Of a DNA stretch of 64,000 nt, positions 25,770-37,848 are shown piece by piece. The stretch is from Sinonovacula constricta. Its lineage: Eukaryota > Mollusca > Bivalvia > Cardiida > Solecurtidae. The notes below the pieces were generated by a model. The model was not told the origin of the DNA and did not search any database. It worked only from the letters and a program-made list of their open reading frames with translations. Position 1 is the first letter of the stretch, and every line of letters begins with the position of its first letter. The DNA lies in NCBI GenBank assembly GCA_007844125.1, contig CM017563.1, positions 15,049,663-15,113,662 on the forward strand, in the 5' to 3' direction. Position numbers and translations under genes: made by a program.

Positions 25770-25803
25770 GGTGGTGGTAGCAGTAGGAGGAGGAGGAGGA
25801 GTT
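23330..25803. repeat. 2.5-kb AGT-derived trinucleotide array
   Basis: Almost pure (AGT)n at both ends, with a degenerate AGT/AGG/AGC middle. Five of six frames are open for long distances, producing poly-Leu, poly-Ser and poly-Val ORFs, including the longest ORF of the window (24,056-25,666, minus). These are not genes. Internal duplications are visible: a block of about 115 bp near 23,790 recurs near 24,808, and a block containing ACTAGTAGCACTAGC recurs three times near 25,347, 25,506 and 25,655. Confidence 0.97.
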
Positions 25804-25833
25804 AAATTGTTGTGTTATTGCTAGTGCTTCTTT

Positions 25834-25880
25834 CCCCTCTTCATCATCATATTCTTCTTCTTCTTCTTCTTCTTCTGTTG
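25834..25880. repeat. CTT/TTC-rich microsatellite
   Basis: TCATCATCATATTC followed by repeated TTC, just beyond the AGT array and of unrelated motif. Confidence 0.9.
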
Positions 25881-26594
25881 CTGCTTTTACTGCTGCTGTG
25901 GCTGCTGGCCGTGATAAGAATATGACAACCGACTAATAAAGGATTAAAAACAGATAACAAAAATGCCGTGAAGAAAACTAGAGATGAAAATGATTGTTGA
26001 AACAGTTTATTTTAGCGACTGTTTTACCCTTCCACTGCATGCTCAGATATCAGACAAAAGTGTACGGATTAACCCTAGGGGACCAGCCTCACTTGGTCTT
26101 CTCCCTGGGTGTCATCTGCAAATAGAAGTAAACAAAATAAATTTAAAAAATGAAGTGGTATGCTTTTAAATGTCCTTGCTATACATACATGTGAATGTAA
26201 CATTAAACAAATACACCCGCCTACGTACATGGACATGTACACATGACCTGTAACACTATTTTTATGTTTGTAATCTAGACGTAGATAATTTACGTTATGT
26301 AGAATCTCTCGCTTTTACCGCTCCTGTTTTAAAATTAAGGTATGACCTTTCAAGTGGCGGTGTGCCGTAGGACCCAAAATACAAAATACAGCTACTTAAT
26401 AAACCATAAACCATAATTAAATTTGGGAATAAAACTGACCTATTTTCTTTAATAATATTAAAAGACAGGCAAAAACCTCTAAACATTGTGCAAACTTTGA
26501 CTTTGTATAATCCAGCCATCTCTCTTATCAGGACAGATGCGGAATGAGTCCGATTAATGAAGGTTTTCCCTTGTTTTTTATACATCGCAGCGAC

Positions 26595-26810
26595 CTATCA
26601 AGGCCATTAAAGCTACGCCCAGCCATTTGGTGGAAGAATACCCTAGGCATTGTCTGGGTAAAACCACGGGTGTACCGCAAGTCAGCTGGAAGACGTTCGA
26701 CAGTACATCCTTTGCACCGAACGGGATTCGAATCCACACGTGGGAGGCCTAGCTGTCCATGGACTTTTGGGCGACTCTACCACTACCACCGCACCCGCTC
26801 AAAGAAAGTA
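26595..26810 (-). mobile_element. tRNA-derived SINE, second family
   Basis: Minus strand: GCGGTGGTAGTGGTAGAG (A-box region) and GTGGATTCGAATCCCG (B box) form the head. The body contains the reverse of CATTTGGTGGAAGAA, GTAAAACCAC and CGCAAGTCAGC. Body fragments recur at 58,060-58,110 and 59,565-59,640. Confidence 0.6.
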
Positions 26811-28079
26811 TGGCTTTTGGATTTTAGATTTTTTTTTAACTCGGATTTCAAAATTATTCTGGTGTGGCATTGTGTTCTTTTGTATATAGTATTGATTTGA
26901 GATTCAGTTAAAGGAAATACATATTTTTTAATAATATTCTTATAAATTTTAAAAATAAATCTCACAAATTAAAAATGAAACAACCGAATTTTACAAATCG
27001 GAGTAGGTATTACATGTTTTTAATTGCCATTAATTACATGATTAAAAATTAATTAAATAATACATATTCAGAAAAATAGCGTAGATGGAAACTTATTGGC
27101 AAGAAACTTAGCCATAATTAACCATGTTTCAGTTTAGATTGTGCTCAAGACACCATACTACAATTATTTATTTTTATGTCTTATCAATTTAGAAAGGTTG
27201 TGGTATTAAGGTATTGAAATAAATTGTTTAAGATACAATAAGTCAATAAAGCGTCATTAAATACAGAGTCAGGTCAACATCTCAGCTGAAAAATGTTTCT
27301 GAAGGTAGTGACTGATTATTCTGTTCATCTCAAGAAGTAAAAGGGAATTATATACTTTATCTTTATAATTTTCAATCAAGAAAAGAATGACTGACAAGAT
27401 CAGCGAAACTGGAAATTAGAAAATAAAAATAACTCCTTCATTTTATATATTAAAATATATTTTGTTTGATATGTGCTGTCAGAATTGATCACAGTTGGAT
27501 TTTTTTTTCAAATTTGCATTTTCAAGTTCTGTTAAAAAGTAAAAAATATACTGAACCACAACAATATAACAAAATATTTCCTCTGATTTAAAGATTATAT
27601 GTAAGCATGCTATTCTGCTAGAAATGTTTTAATTTGTCTAAAAGTTTGGGAAATTAAAATCTTCCGCACACCATTCAACTATGTTAAACGTTTTAGCCCA
27701 TCTTAGCATATGTACGAACCGCGCATGCGTCAAAGTACGTCATGTATAAAGGTCATAAACAATAATTATGATGATCGACGCGATAGATAATCGCAATAAT
27801 TTAAATACCTGTAAAATGCGGAACTTGTTTGTCTACATGTCATGTACCTACGCAGAACTGTGACCAAGTCGCTTGAAGTCGCAAACAAATAAGCTTACAT
27901 GCCACTTCTAGAGTATCTGTTTCAATTGTTTACTTAACAAACATGCCGTTTGCGACTACTTGCTGTTTAAATGGGACCTATTAATTTCAAATTATCTCAA
28001 AACCTACATGCCTTTCGTAATTCCTGTTTGTTTGAAGTGCTCATTATACGTTTAGGCCTATGTTTAGGCCTGATTCAAA
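26811..28079. other. AT-rich, no gene recognised
   Basis: Searched by eye on the minus strand for exons 11-13 of the neighbouring MFSD1-like pseudogene and none was found. A possible short terminal exon further on (26,087-26,127 minus, DDTQGEDQVRLVP then stop) is too weak to accept. Confidence 0.5.
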
Positions 28080-28321
28080 TATTTACCTATATGCCTAATG
28101 ATGTTCCTATTTTTCCAAGTGTTCATTTTACATATATGCCAAACGCCGGGCCTGTCTGTTTCAAATGTTTTCATTATATATACCTACCGTTGTTCCTACT
28201 TGTTTCAAGTGTTCATTATACACATATGCAAAACGCGTTATCTGTCTGTTTCTCTTTAAATGTGTTATCTCTTTAAATATACGACTTGTTTCTTTGTGTT
28301 TCAAGTATTTACTATACGTAC
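28080..28321 (-). repeat. About 46-bp diverged repeat of the exon 10 donor in the pseudogene
   Basis: Directly after exon 10 of the MFSD1-like pseudogene, copies resembling the exon end and donor (plus-strand ATATGCCAAACGC or CATATGCAAAACGC type) recur near 28,087, 28,133, 28,178, 28,224 and 28,273, a spacing of 44-49 bases. They sit where the intact gene has its 56-bp array but with another period and more divergence. Confidence 0.6.
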
Positions 28322-29379
28322 ATGCCATAAGCGGTGCCCAACAGTTTAAGACCCGCCATGTGGGCGGCCAGAGGCCATGCGATGGTGGAAATCATTGAGT
28401 AGCCCAAGCCTAGGATGGTCTGAAATCAGATAGATTTAATGAGCATTTGATCGGCTTCGCAACCAGGCTAGAAATTTTATTGAATTTATTAAACATAAAT
28501 AAATGACCTAAAATTTACCGTTGGTATATATGGGTTGATGAACTCGAAGGCAAAGATCACGTGAGCCAGGGTCGAGAGAATGATCGATCCAAGCAACCAG
28601 AACATGTTCCTTCCTACTTTGTCCACAACCAGTCCAAACACAGTGTCAAAATGGCACTGAGTAGATAGATCAGTCTTCAACGCAGATTAGTACATATATG
28701 TACATAGAGTCCGCAAAAAAATCTACATTTAGGCATCACAATGGCGCCGAGTAGGTAATTCACTCTACAATATAGATTAAGGTATTAGATGTGTAATCAA
28801 TCTCATGAATATTCGTGTAATATCGGCATTTAGCGTTTTACGATGTTATATGTTCGATCATTTACGTCAACATTCAGACATCCGAGAATAAAATCACCCA
28901 ATTTTATCGCGTCAATTTCCCCAGTCCAAAATGGCGAGTAGGAATCGCGGTCAGCGAGGAAGATACGTCAAAAAAGCAAAATTAAAGCAAAGAAAGAAAG
29001 AAAGAAGTATGATTTTCACATGTTTTTGGAGTATTTTTATTTAGAAATGTATACTCTTATCAAAATGTAGAAAACAAATGACTTAACTGTTTTCTTTATT
29101 TTATATTCATCCACATTGGACGTGTATGAGATTATTTAAAGGTCATATTTGAGGACGTCGACCTAGTGCATTCTGCGGGTTTTGCTGGTACTTAATTTCA
29201 TAATATACTCTAAAAAAAGGAAAGGAGAGCCATTCTTTCCTGAACATGCTAAAACTGTGTCATAAAATGAAACATTTTACCCATCTGTTTGTTTGGGTTG
29301 CCATAACATATTTTGTTTAATATCGTTCGATCTGTAAAAAAAGAGTTATTTTATTTCGTCATTCTGTTTCAAGGGCAAA

Positions 29380-29740
29380 TGGATAAGCAAATAAGCACAT
29401 CAAATAGATACGGGGCAGAAATAGTTCGGAAACAAATGAACTAGCAAATGATCTAGATAAGATAAAAATGAACAAACAAAATAAATAGCTAAGATACAAA
29501 TGAACAAACAAGAGAAATAGCTAAGATACAACTGAACAAGGCGGTGAAATAGGTGAGGGACAAACGGACTAGCACATGAAATAGATAAGACATACAATAA
29601 CATGTAAATGAAATAGCCAATGGATAAAGGAACACACTAATGAAATAAATGTAGTTGCGAGACAAATGAACAAACAACTGCAATAGATGCGAAGAAAAAA
29701 GAACAAGTTATTGAAACAGATTGGCGCGAAAAGAACGAGC
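29380..29740. repeat. 32-bp minisatellite
   Basis: The GAAATAG mark recurs exactly every 32 bases (29,483, 29,515, 29,547, 29,579, 29,611, 29,643) with ACAAATGAACAAACAA between. About 11 diverged copies lie in intron 7 of the MFSD1-like pseudogene. It explains three overlapping minus-strand ORFs. Confidence 0.85.
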
Positions 29741-29833
29741 ACCTTAAACATAAGGGTCAAATTAACAAGAAAATAAAAAGGATATTACACAAAGGAACAA
29801 GGAAATGAAAAAGATAAAGTTCCCATGCAATGT

Positions 29834-29872
29834 AGTTATTATTATTTTTATTATTATTATTAATATTATTAC

Positions 29873-29953
<81 letters not shown>

Positions 29954-30245
29954 ATTTACCATATATTAAGGTGGCTTTACCACAAGGGTGCTCAAAGGCA
30001 CCTAACAAAATATAAAATTGTAACTAAAAACATTGGCAAGAAATAAAACATGTGTAGCAATCGGCAATAATAGATAAAACACTGAGATAAGAATATAAAA
30101 AGAAATTAGTGAAAATGATCATTAATAAAATAATAAAAAAGGTGTGTTTTCAGAGCCCTCTTAAAGCTTGTCAGTGTTGAAAGGGCCCTGAGGTTAGCAG
30201 GAAGGCTGTTCCATGGCCTCGGGGCAACAGAAGTCTTGTGAACAT
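29834..30245. repeat. (ATT)n microsatellite with adjacent transposon-like fragment
   Basis: About 115 bases of ATT repeats are followed by GGTGGCTTTACCACAAGGG and, further on, GGCTGTTCCATGGCCTCGG, sequence of the kind that accompanies LINE-like or SINE-like ends. The family was not identified. Confidence 0.6.
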
Positions 30246-31949
30246 CGCCAGTATGTATCGGCGAGATGTGTGAAAAAAACAACAACGTACAAACCGAGTC
30301 CGATGAAGGGGAAGATAGTTAGGTAGTTGAAGTTCATGATGACAGTCAGGATCCAGAAGGAGAGAGGGAACTTTCTGATGTCCGAAAGCTTTACTGAACC
30401 TGGAAAGTTAAAAAAAATAATGAAGAGCCATAAAAAGGGACAAGAGAGACAGAAAAACTAGAAAGATCGCCTTTAACATCATAGCAAAAACACGTATGTG
30501 TGTATTATGCATAGGGGCGAGCGTGCGTGTGTAAGTGCGTGCCTGTGCGTGAATGTGAGCGTGTGTGTGTGATGTCCAAAATTAAGTATTATTTGTACAA
30601 AAATATATATATATTGGTAGCTGTGTTTGCTTTTTTGCGATTTTGCCTGCTACAATGGTTTTTATGCAATGACAATCTGCCCTATTAAGATTTACTCTTT
30701 TCTTCTTCACTGGTCTTGATATTGGCCTTGACCTCTCGTCTGTCTCCCTGGTAGTCAAGGTAACTGACCATGACAGCAGATATAAAGGACATTAGGCAAA
30801 CGGCGGCACCTTGGAAAAATATTTATGATAGTATCAAGCAATCATTTAACCAAGAAATAAGTTATTAATGCTTACTTCAAGTATCAATATACCACCTACC
30901 CGCAAATAGATCTTTTGATCAGATAAAAAAAAGAATCTTATGAACCATTTAGCAGAGTATGTAACCTAAAATAGTGTGGTGTGTTGATTAATCTTTAAAG
31001 GGTGTGCCATAGTATTCTTCCATTTTATTTCTTTGTTATATACATAATTACAATGCCAATGTAACATTATCAGGCGGCACAGCACTTCAAGCGACTCTCC
31101 CTTCCAAGAACACAAACATGTTTGCAAAATTTGACCCTCTCCTTCCAGCTGGATTTTTTTAATGTTCACTTTAGAGCAAACTGAAAAAGATTTACATCTT
31201 CGCTTTAAAATGTCATATCCTGAAAAAAGTAGCATTTTCCTGATGTAAAAGCGAGCGGGAGACATCTGAAAACGTTTTAGGTTCACAGTAGTCATCTACA
31301 AATGATTTACAGTTTCCGAAAAGTAAAAAAGAAAGCGCTTTACCTAAGCTATTTTAAAAACCATCCAAATAAGACAAGGATGTTTTGGTTAACTGTGTCG
31401 GCTTTAGATAAATAGACACAATCTTAAACTTAAGTTATTATGTCATTTTAACTTAATTATATATTGTAAAAAGCAGTAAATAGCAATAACAGCTTACCAA
31501 CAAGAAGTGTCAGACCAAGACATATCGTGGTGACGCCCAAAGACCGGATATGCGCATATATCGGTTCCATGATGCTCATATTTAAGTAGCTGCCCTAAAA
31601 TACAAGAGGCTTTCGTAATAACAGGGTCAATGAGCTATTAAACAAATGTTAGACGATTAAGAAAGATGTCCAGCTTTACATGTACCAGGTGATATTTTTA
31701 CTTTAAGATATAAATAACATTAAAAGAATAGTAAATACAACCAGTAACGAATACAAAAAAGCACCAATTGAAATCAACATAACTTAATCAGTTGGGTGAA
31801 TACACAATTTACTGCACGTGGAATACTGATCCGGAAGGCCATGGCCATGTTTATATCTTGGGACTTGAACCATTTAACGGCTATCTTGTCCGTGGCAAGA
31901 CTCAACAGGGCGCTCGTTATCCTGCGATGTCAAGAAAGAAAGGTCAGTG

Positions 31950-31951
31950 TC

Positions 31952-32021
<70 letters not shown>

Positions 32022-32040
32022 CATCATCATTATTATTATA
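31950..32040. repeat. (ATT)n microsatellite
   Basis: Begins about 25 bases from exon 4 of the MFSD1-like pseudogene, on the acceptor side. Confidence 0.95.
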
Positions 32041-33146
32041 TAAGCACATACGTCTGCAAGTAACAAAACCAAATACTGCCACCGTTGTATGACCATCTTG
32101 ACCTTGGCAATGCTCATCGGTACGTCCTCACTATCTAAAGTGTCAACGAAAGAATGTCAAGGTTATTGTACTACAAATAATTTGTGTGGAGCAGACAATG
32201 GATTTAGAAATATATTTTACAGAAAAACTGGTTACATTTTTAAATGAGATATGTTTCAATTAAAAAATATAACCAGTTTTTTCTGCCAAACACATTTCTA
32301 AAGATTTTGAACACATATGTATGTGTATATATGTGTGTGTAGCTATTCAGATGACTATTGTTATGATACGACAAGTTGTTCAAAGTTTCTTTTGATAAAA
32401 ATATTATTTATTAATACTTAAAGCAAATTATATGTAAATGTCAAACCCTTCTAAGCATAGGCTTTCAGACATAGCATTTAAATAATTTTAGAAAACAAAG
32501 GGTATAATAAATAAAAATTCGTCTAAAACGTAACCAAGCTAATATAAATAAATTTCAGTAAGGCGTACCCGAAAATAATTCTGATTGCGTACATCGACCA
32601 GTAGTTATGTAGCATTGCACTGCCAGCGAAAAGACCCTGTGTGAGAAATGAATAAACAAGTTTAGTTTGAACATTTGTAATGTTTCTTTTCTTCATGAGA
32701 AACTAAACCATTTATGTCCAAAACAATCGCCTAACCTGTTACATTACCGAATAAATAAACGGGACGTTAGCAATGATTAGACGCGGTCAAGTTCCGTTGC
32801 ATAAACTGTTTCTATTATTACTGTATGAACCAATTTACCGTGTGTCGGACTAAACGTTTATGGGATATGTGTCTAAAAGATATTCTTACAAAATACTGTT
32901 GTATTACTTTGTTATACACTTATGTATTATTGTTTATTACGTCCACCAATGCTATTTCTATTGATTATTTTGCAACATTGTAATGAGACCTATACGAATT
33001 ACATAAGAATCTTTTCCATAAACGGTCTACGAACATTAAAAGACCGATACTGATATTGATAATATCTATTGATAGACGAGATTGAACAAAAGGCGGGAAA
33101 GCAAAGAAAGTAGAGCCGTTGATACTATATTAACATAACATAGCCA

Positions 33147-33515
33147 TTTGGTTGGTGGATTGCAATCTCATTAAAATCACATCCTAACTTTCGCTTCATT
33201 ATTTTCCGCTGGTTAGGATCTGATGACATCGCATTAGGTGTCACCTCAATTTGACCTTTGATTAGCCAATGAAATCGTCGGCTGCAAAATGTTGTGGTAT
33301 AACTGATCGGAAGGTATGGATGCCGCCGTGTTGAAAGATCAGACGAACTTGTTTCGTAACGAGGTTTATGATTGGTCAAGTTTGACGTCATCGGCTCATT
33401 AATATAAAGGTCACTTCGAGGCGACCTTTATCGGGATGTTATCAGATCCTAACCAGCGGAAAGTAATGAAGCGAAAGTTAGGATGTGATTTTAATGAGAT
33501 TGGGTGGATTGCAGC
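33147..33515. mobile_element. Fold-back element with about 90-bp arms
   Basis: 33,159-33,262 and the reverse complement of 33,417-33,502 share a continuous stretch including AATCTCATTAAAATCACATC, AACTTTCGCTTCATTA and CCGCTGGTTAGGATCTGAT with only a few mismatches. The 160-base loop is unique. It lies in intron 2 of the MFSD1-like pseudogene. Confidence 0.85.
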
Positions 33516-33557
33516 TTTGAAACAGCTGTTGACATTTCTATTTATAGTTATATATAG

Positions 33558-33559
<2 letters not shown>

Positions 33560-33637
<78 letters not shown>

Positions 33638-33652
33638 TAGTTATAGTTATAG
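33560..33652. repeat. (AT)n microsatellite with AGTTAT tail
   Basis: About 37 AT dinucleotides followed by three or four ATAGTT hexamers. Confidence 0.97.
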
Positions 33653-34876
33653 TCATATATTCGTTGTTTTTCGAGACATTATGTCAAAGTGAATTCAATA
33701 CTTTATCATCTATTAGTCGGCACCTTGTTATGGCGACTGTAAAATTTCAGTTGGATGTCAAACTCTATAAAATCTGACCTAAGCCAACGTGAGCAGAAAT
33801 GAAAAAACAATGACGCTCCATCTCACACCAAGGAGTCTATCTATTAGGTATCCGCCAAGCAGAGAGGAAACGATGGTGGCCCACAACATGGCCGAGTACA
33901 GGCACATGTACATGGTCTCAGAAATGTCAGGGTCAACTAAAAGATGATCTTGTAGGGCAGCGGGGTTGCCCAGACAGAAAAAAACACCTATATTGAAATA
34001 ATTACTTGTGGTGAAGTATAAATCACGATTGTAAGAAAAGAAAAAGCAATGCTGATTTAGATATTCGGCGTCGAATGTTTTAGAAAAAAACATGTTCGTT
34101 TTTCTTATTAAGAAATCCATGAGAAAAAAGTAAAAATCGAAATGATGTTTTTCTTGTTGTCGATCAACAGCTTCGCGCTAAACTAAATTATAGGTATAAG
34201 TTTTACAATTACAAACTCCATACTTAATATACCAATTATGGATACTGTTTTTCATTTCTTTCTTATAAAAATATTGGACTTTTATGCATAATATGATTTT
34301 TTCTAGAGCTATTCATAAAGTTATTTGATGCATCAAACTTGTTTGATGTCTTGTAACCTACTGTTAACAAAGAAATAACAATTCAGCCTCGTGTAGCCTA
34401 GAGTTAACATAAGAATGTCAATTTAACATCGTTCAATCTAGAATTAGCAAACGATTTTTTCAGTTTAGCTTCATATAACCTTAAGATAATCTTAGACTTT
34501 CAGTTAAGCCTTGTATAACCTACAGTAAACATAACAAATTCAATTTCGCCGCATGTAACCTGTTGCAATTTATACAGTTACAACTCACCTACTCCAGTCA
34601 TGCACAGAAAAGCCTTTAGTGCGTATCGCCATAGAACGCTGTTATGGCTACACATCTTTAAAATTGTTCCATCCTTCTCATGTTCCTCTTTCTTCTCATC
34701 CTCCACGTCCTCCTCAACCTTCTTCCGACTTTTCTTATGCTACCCGTACCATTATCCATGGCAGTGATGCTGCTCTCAGAATACTGATAAATAATTGACT
34801 CTGACAATGATTCATTTCGTTCGTCGTGATAATCAGTTCCATGCTTTTCCTTTACTAGAAACACCCTCTCCGACAT

Positions 34877-35309
34877 TCCATAACTCTTTTCATTTTGAAA
34901 TCAAAAGTCACCTATTCATAACGTAAAGGTATTTTGTCAATGCAGTCCGTATGCATATTTATAATAATGTGCACTAGATATGCATGCGTTGTTCCTTTTA
35001 ACACCTCATCTCGTCAAAGTGTTTTTCAATGCAATCAATGGAAATGTGCCCCTAAATATTTAATTTATACGATAAACTTGTTTTGTAAAGGGAATATGTA
35101 TTTACCTTGCTTGCATTGTAGTATAAATCGTCAACATCAAAAGTTTTATAGACAATCACCATAACAGCGAGCGAGAATGATGACTACTGATTTGTTCCCA
35201 CTGTTATTGAGCGAATTTCGCTGGAATCTTTTTAAATTGCGACAACTATACACCGCCTAGTTTAACTGGGTTTCTAACAGTAACTTTAGTCTGCTATTGA
35301 GCATATCAA
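34877..35309. other. Sequence 5' of the MFSD1-like pseudogene, nothing recognised
   Basis: It holds the former promoter position but no recognisable element. One 76-codon plus-strand ORF looks like chance. Confidence 0.5.
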
Positions 35310-35860
35310 GGACAAGGTCTTATAACATTGCATCATATACCAAAATTTGAAGAGGCATCGGACAAAGTAATTCGCATGAAAGCCAAATGTAAAAGTAAGA
35401 ACAAATATGTGATGATTCCTTTAACTAACAGAGCAAAACTCAACAGTGACCACCTTGAAACGGCCAGTCGGCAAATGGGACCGACTGGGGTGATTCAAGC
35501 GGTTTTACAGAACTCTAACGTCACAACTTCCGAGGTGCCTCCCAAACAGAATCAACGAAAAGAAAACCAAATTATTTGAATAAAAATTTCCAAGCGCTGA
35601 CGGTTTTTTAGAGACGTTATGACATCGTTAAAAGAAAGTAGTGACGTAACTGAAAAATAATGTCCACGTGTTATTTAGAAGAGGGAAGTATAATTTCTAT
35701 TACAACTACACACAATTGTTGATTGCAAAAAAATGACCAGTGAAGAAGCGTAAATGTTTGTAGCATAATGTGGAGATGGAATTGAGGAACAAAAGTCCAA
35801 TGTCCATCAAAGGAATAGACGCGTAACAATCCTGATATAATGAATTAAACATTGACAGAG
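35310..35860 (+). mobile_element. Dispersed 550-bp repeat, second full copy
   Basis: Co-linear with 20,300-20,865, with the core GTGACCACCTTGAAACGGCC at 35,446 and GGACCGACTGGGG after it. Confidence 0.85.
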
Positions 35861-37431
35861 CCTCAAATAAAACCATTGATTGATCACGTTAAAGGGGTTG
35901 CATATCCGGTCTTCCTATTTACAAATTTAGAAAAGATGTTTTCCTTGTGGAAAGTTATAATTATATTCGAATTCGAAATAAAACACATTTCCCTCAAATA
36001 TCGAGTAATTTTTAAGATACGTTAACAAAATGTTATTATTTGAAAAGTTCGATACAATCCCCTTATAGATGATAAGAATTGATATTCTGAAGACGGAGCA
36101 AATGTTTTAAAACAAACATTGTTTGATGATCGCGCGTGTCAGAAAGGTTACAGAAATTGTCCATTAATGCGAACTGTGCTCTGTTTTAAATACAGTTTTT
36201 AGCACACAAAAAACAACAACAAATAAACATTAAATCAAATAATCAGTTAGGATTATTGAATCCAATATCTGTTATGCTTAAAGAATGGTTTATTTCTGTT
36301 TAAGAATGTAAACTATAAGAACTGTTTCTACGCCCCTTTAAAAAACGATTTACTACAATGCATTGTATCCATGTCATGTAACTTATAATGAAATAAAGCA
36401 CTATCAATAAATGTTCATTATGCAAGAGTATAATCACACCACTTGGAACAAAGAGTAATTAGAAAACAAAAACGAATGAGTCATTAAACAAAAGCTAATT
36501 AATTAATGTGTATATTGTATCAATACAACGTTCAAGCTGAAAATTGCTTAATAACAAACAAAAAATGTCATTTCCTAATACTAAAACAATTATTCATTAA
36601 ACAGAATAAAAAATAATAGTGTACTTTAGTTCGTACTTAACAAATATTTTAATATATACTAACGACTCTCTCGACAATATATTTTCGAACATCCATTTAT
36701 TTACGAATATTTACTGCAGTCTTGAGAAATGTTGAAATACCATTGAGGTTAATATTGGATAACTGTTTACAAACACTCAAAATATGGACAAAGAATTACT
36801 GAAATTTAGTCCTAAAGATAATCCATAATTTTACCAACATATAATATAAATACATACTCTAACAAGCCTCAATTAACAAGACACATTTAACAACAATTGA
36901 AGTTATCAAATATAACAATTTGGTGTATATCTTTCTAGAAAATGGATTACGGAATATTCGAAAAACATTGTATGAAACGAGACGGGCGGGGTATGTAGCT
37001 ATAGACGTAGAAAGACGCGGTCTGAAGGTTTCAGAGTTCAGTAGTTAGGTGATGTAGGAGGGACAGCTGCTTGGGTATAAAAACACCCCAGATAGCTTGA
37101 ACGAATGTCTAACCAAGAGCTGTGGGTACAACAAAATTGCACGTTGCGCACTGACGTCACAAGGAATCAAGAGTGTGACAGACCAATCCTGACATGACGG
37201 GTGACGAGAACCATTTGACAAAGAACTCCGTCATGTAATTCCAAAATGTTTTGGGCTGAAACTAGGCAGGTCGCCTAAAACAAGATTCAATCGATCGAGA
37301 GGAGTGGTATTGGTCCTTCATGACAGTAGGGATAGGGCGTTCAAATTGGGTAAATCAAGTAACTTGTCCTGGCATAAACACATAGAAAACTTTAAGAAAA
37401 AAAACAAGGGATAAAATGATTACACGAACAA

Positions 37432-37432
<1 letters not shown>
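35861..37432. other. No gene recognised
   Basis: AT-rich. No ORF, repeat or RNA feature supported. Confidence 0.5.
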
Positions 37433-37491
<59 letters not shown>

Positions 37492-37505
37492 ACACACACA
37501 CATAC
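37433..37505. repeat. (CA)n microsatellite
   Basis: About 27 CA dinucleotides plus an imperfect tail. Confidence 0.97.
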
Positions 37506-37848
37506 ACATATGTACATCTGTGGTGAAGCTCATTTAAAAGCTCCTGCCTTATTTTTACTTTCTACGTTATGTTCTGTTCTTGTATGTTTTTTCTACATTT
37601 ATAGGTTATTTTTTTTTCCACCAAATTGTTTACAGATTTGAAAAGCATTATTATTGTATTGCAATGGTATGCATATTTCTTTTAAATCTAGCCTTAGACT
37701 ACAAAACTATAAGTATGTTTATATATGTAAGTTAGAATTGCACACAATATTTGTATTCACATGTAAAATAAGGGCCCTAAAAATAGTGATTTTGTTAGCC
37801 AGTATTTCAGTACATGAGTATCAGTGCATATGAACAACTTAGTAATCC

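Larger units (their letters stand above)
28322..34876 (-). pseudogene. MFSD1: Tandem MFSD1-like copy, decayed
   Basis: Same gene structure as the intact copy at 41,632-54,516. Exons: 34589-34876, 33779-33987, 32569-32636, 31813-31921, 31498-31594, 30696-30809, 30291-30399, about 29153-29209, 28519-28674, 28322-28419. Exons 2, 3, 4, 7 and 10 have exactly the same lengths as in the intact copy, and exons 5 and 6 are one codon longer. GGYLIDRLLGVR and NPAALQ are preserved in exon 2. Lesions seen: a one-base loss in an A-run of exon 1 near 34,730-34,745, which separates the start ATG from the conserved frame; TAG at 33,779-33,781 where the intact copy has CAG as last codon of exon 2; a one-base loss in exon 9 near 28,641-28,654 before FGLVVDKVGRN; and no GT donor in the right phase after exon 8. 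Exons 11-13 were not found. Single-base losses could be assembly errors, but together the lesions argue for a pseudogene. Confidence 0.85.

Noticed and set aside
26087..26127. Terminal exon of the MFSD1-like pseudogene (DDTQGEDQVRLVP then stop)
   Set aside because: The acceptor and phase fit, but exons 11 and 12 were not found and the peptide has no similarity to exon 13 of the intact copy.
29400..29760. Three overlapping minus-strand ORFs resembling membrane proteins
   Set aside because: They are frame shadows of the 32-bp minisatellite.
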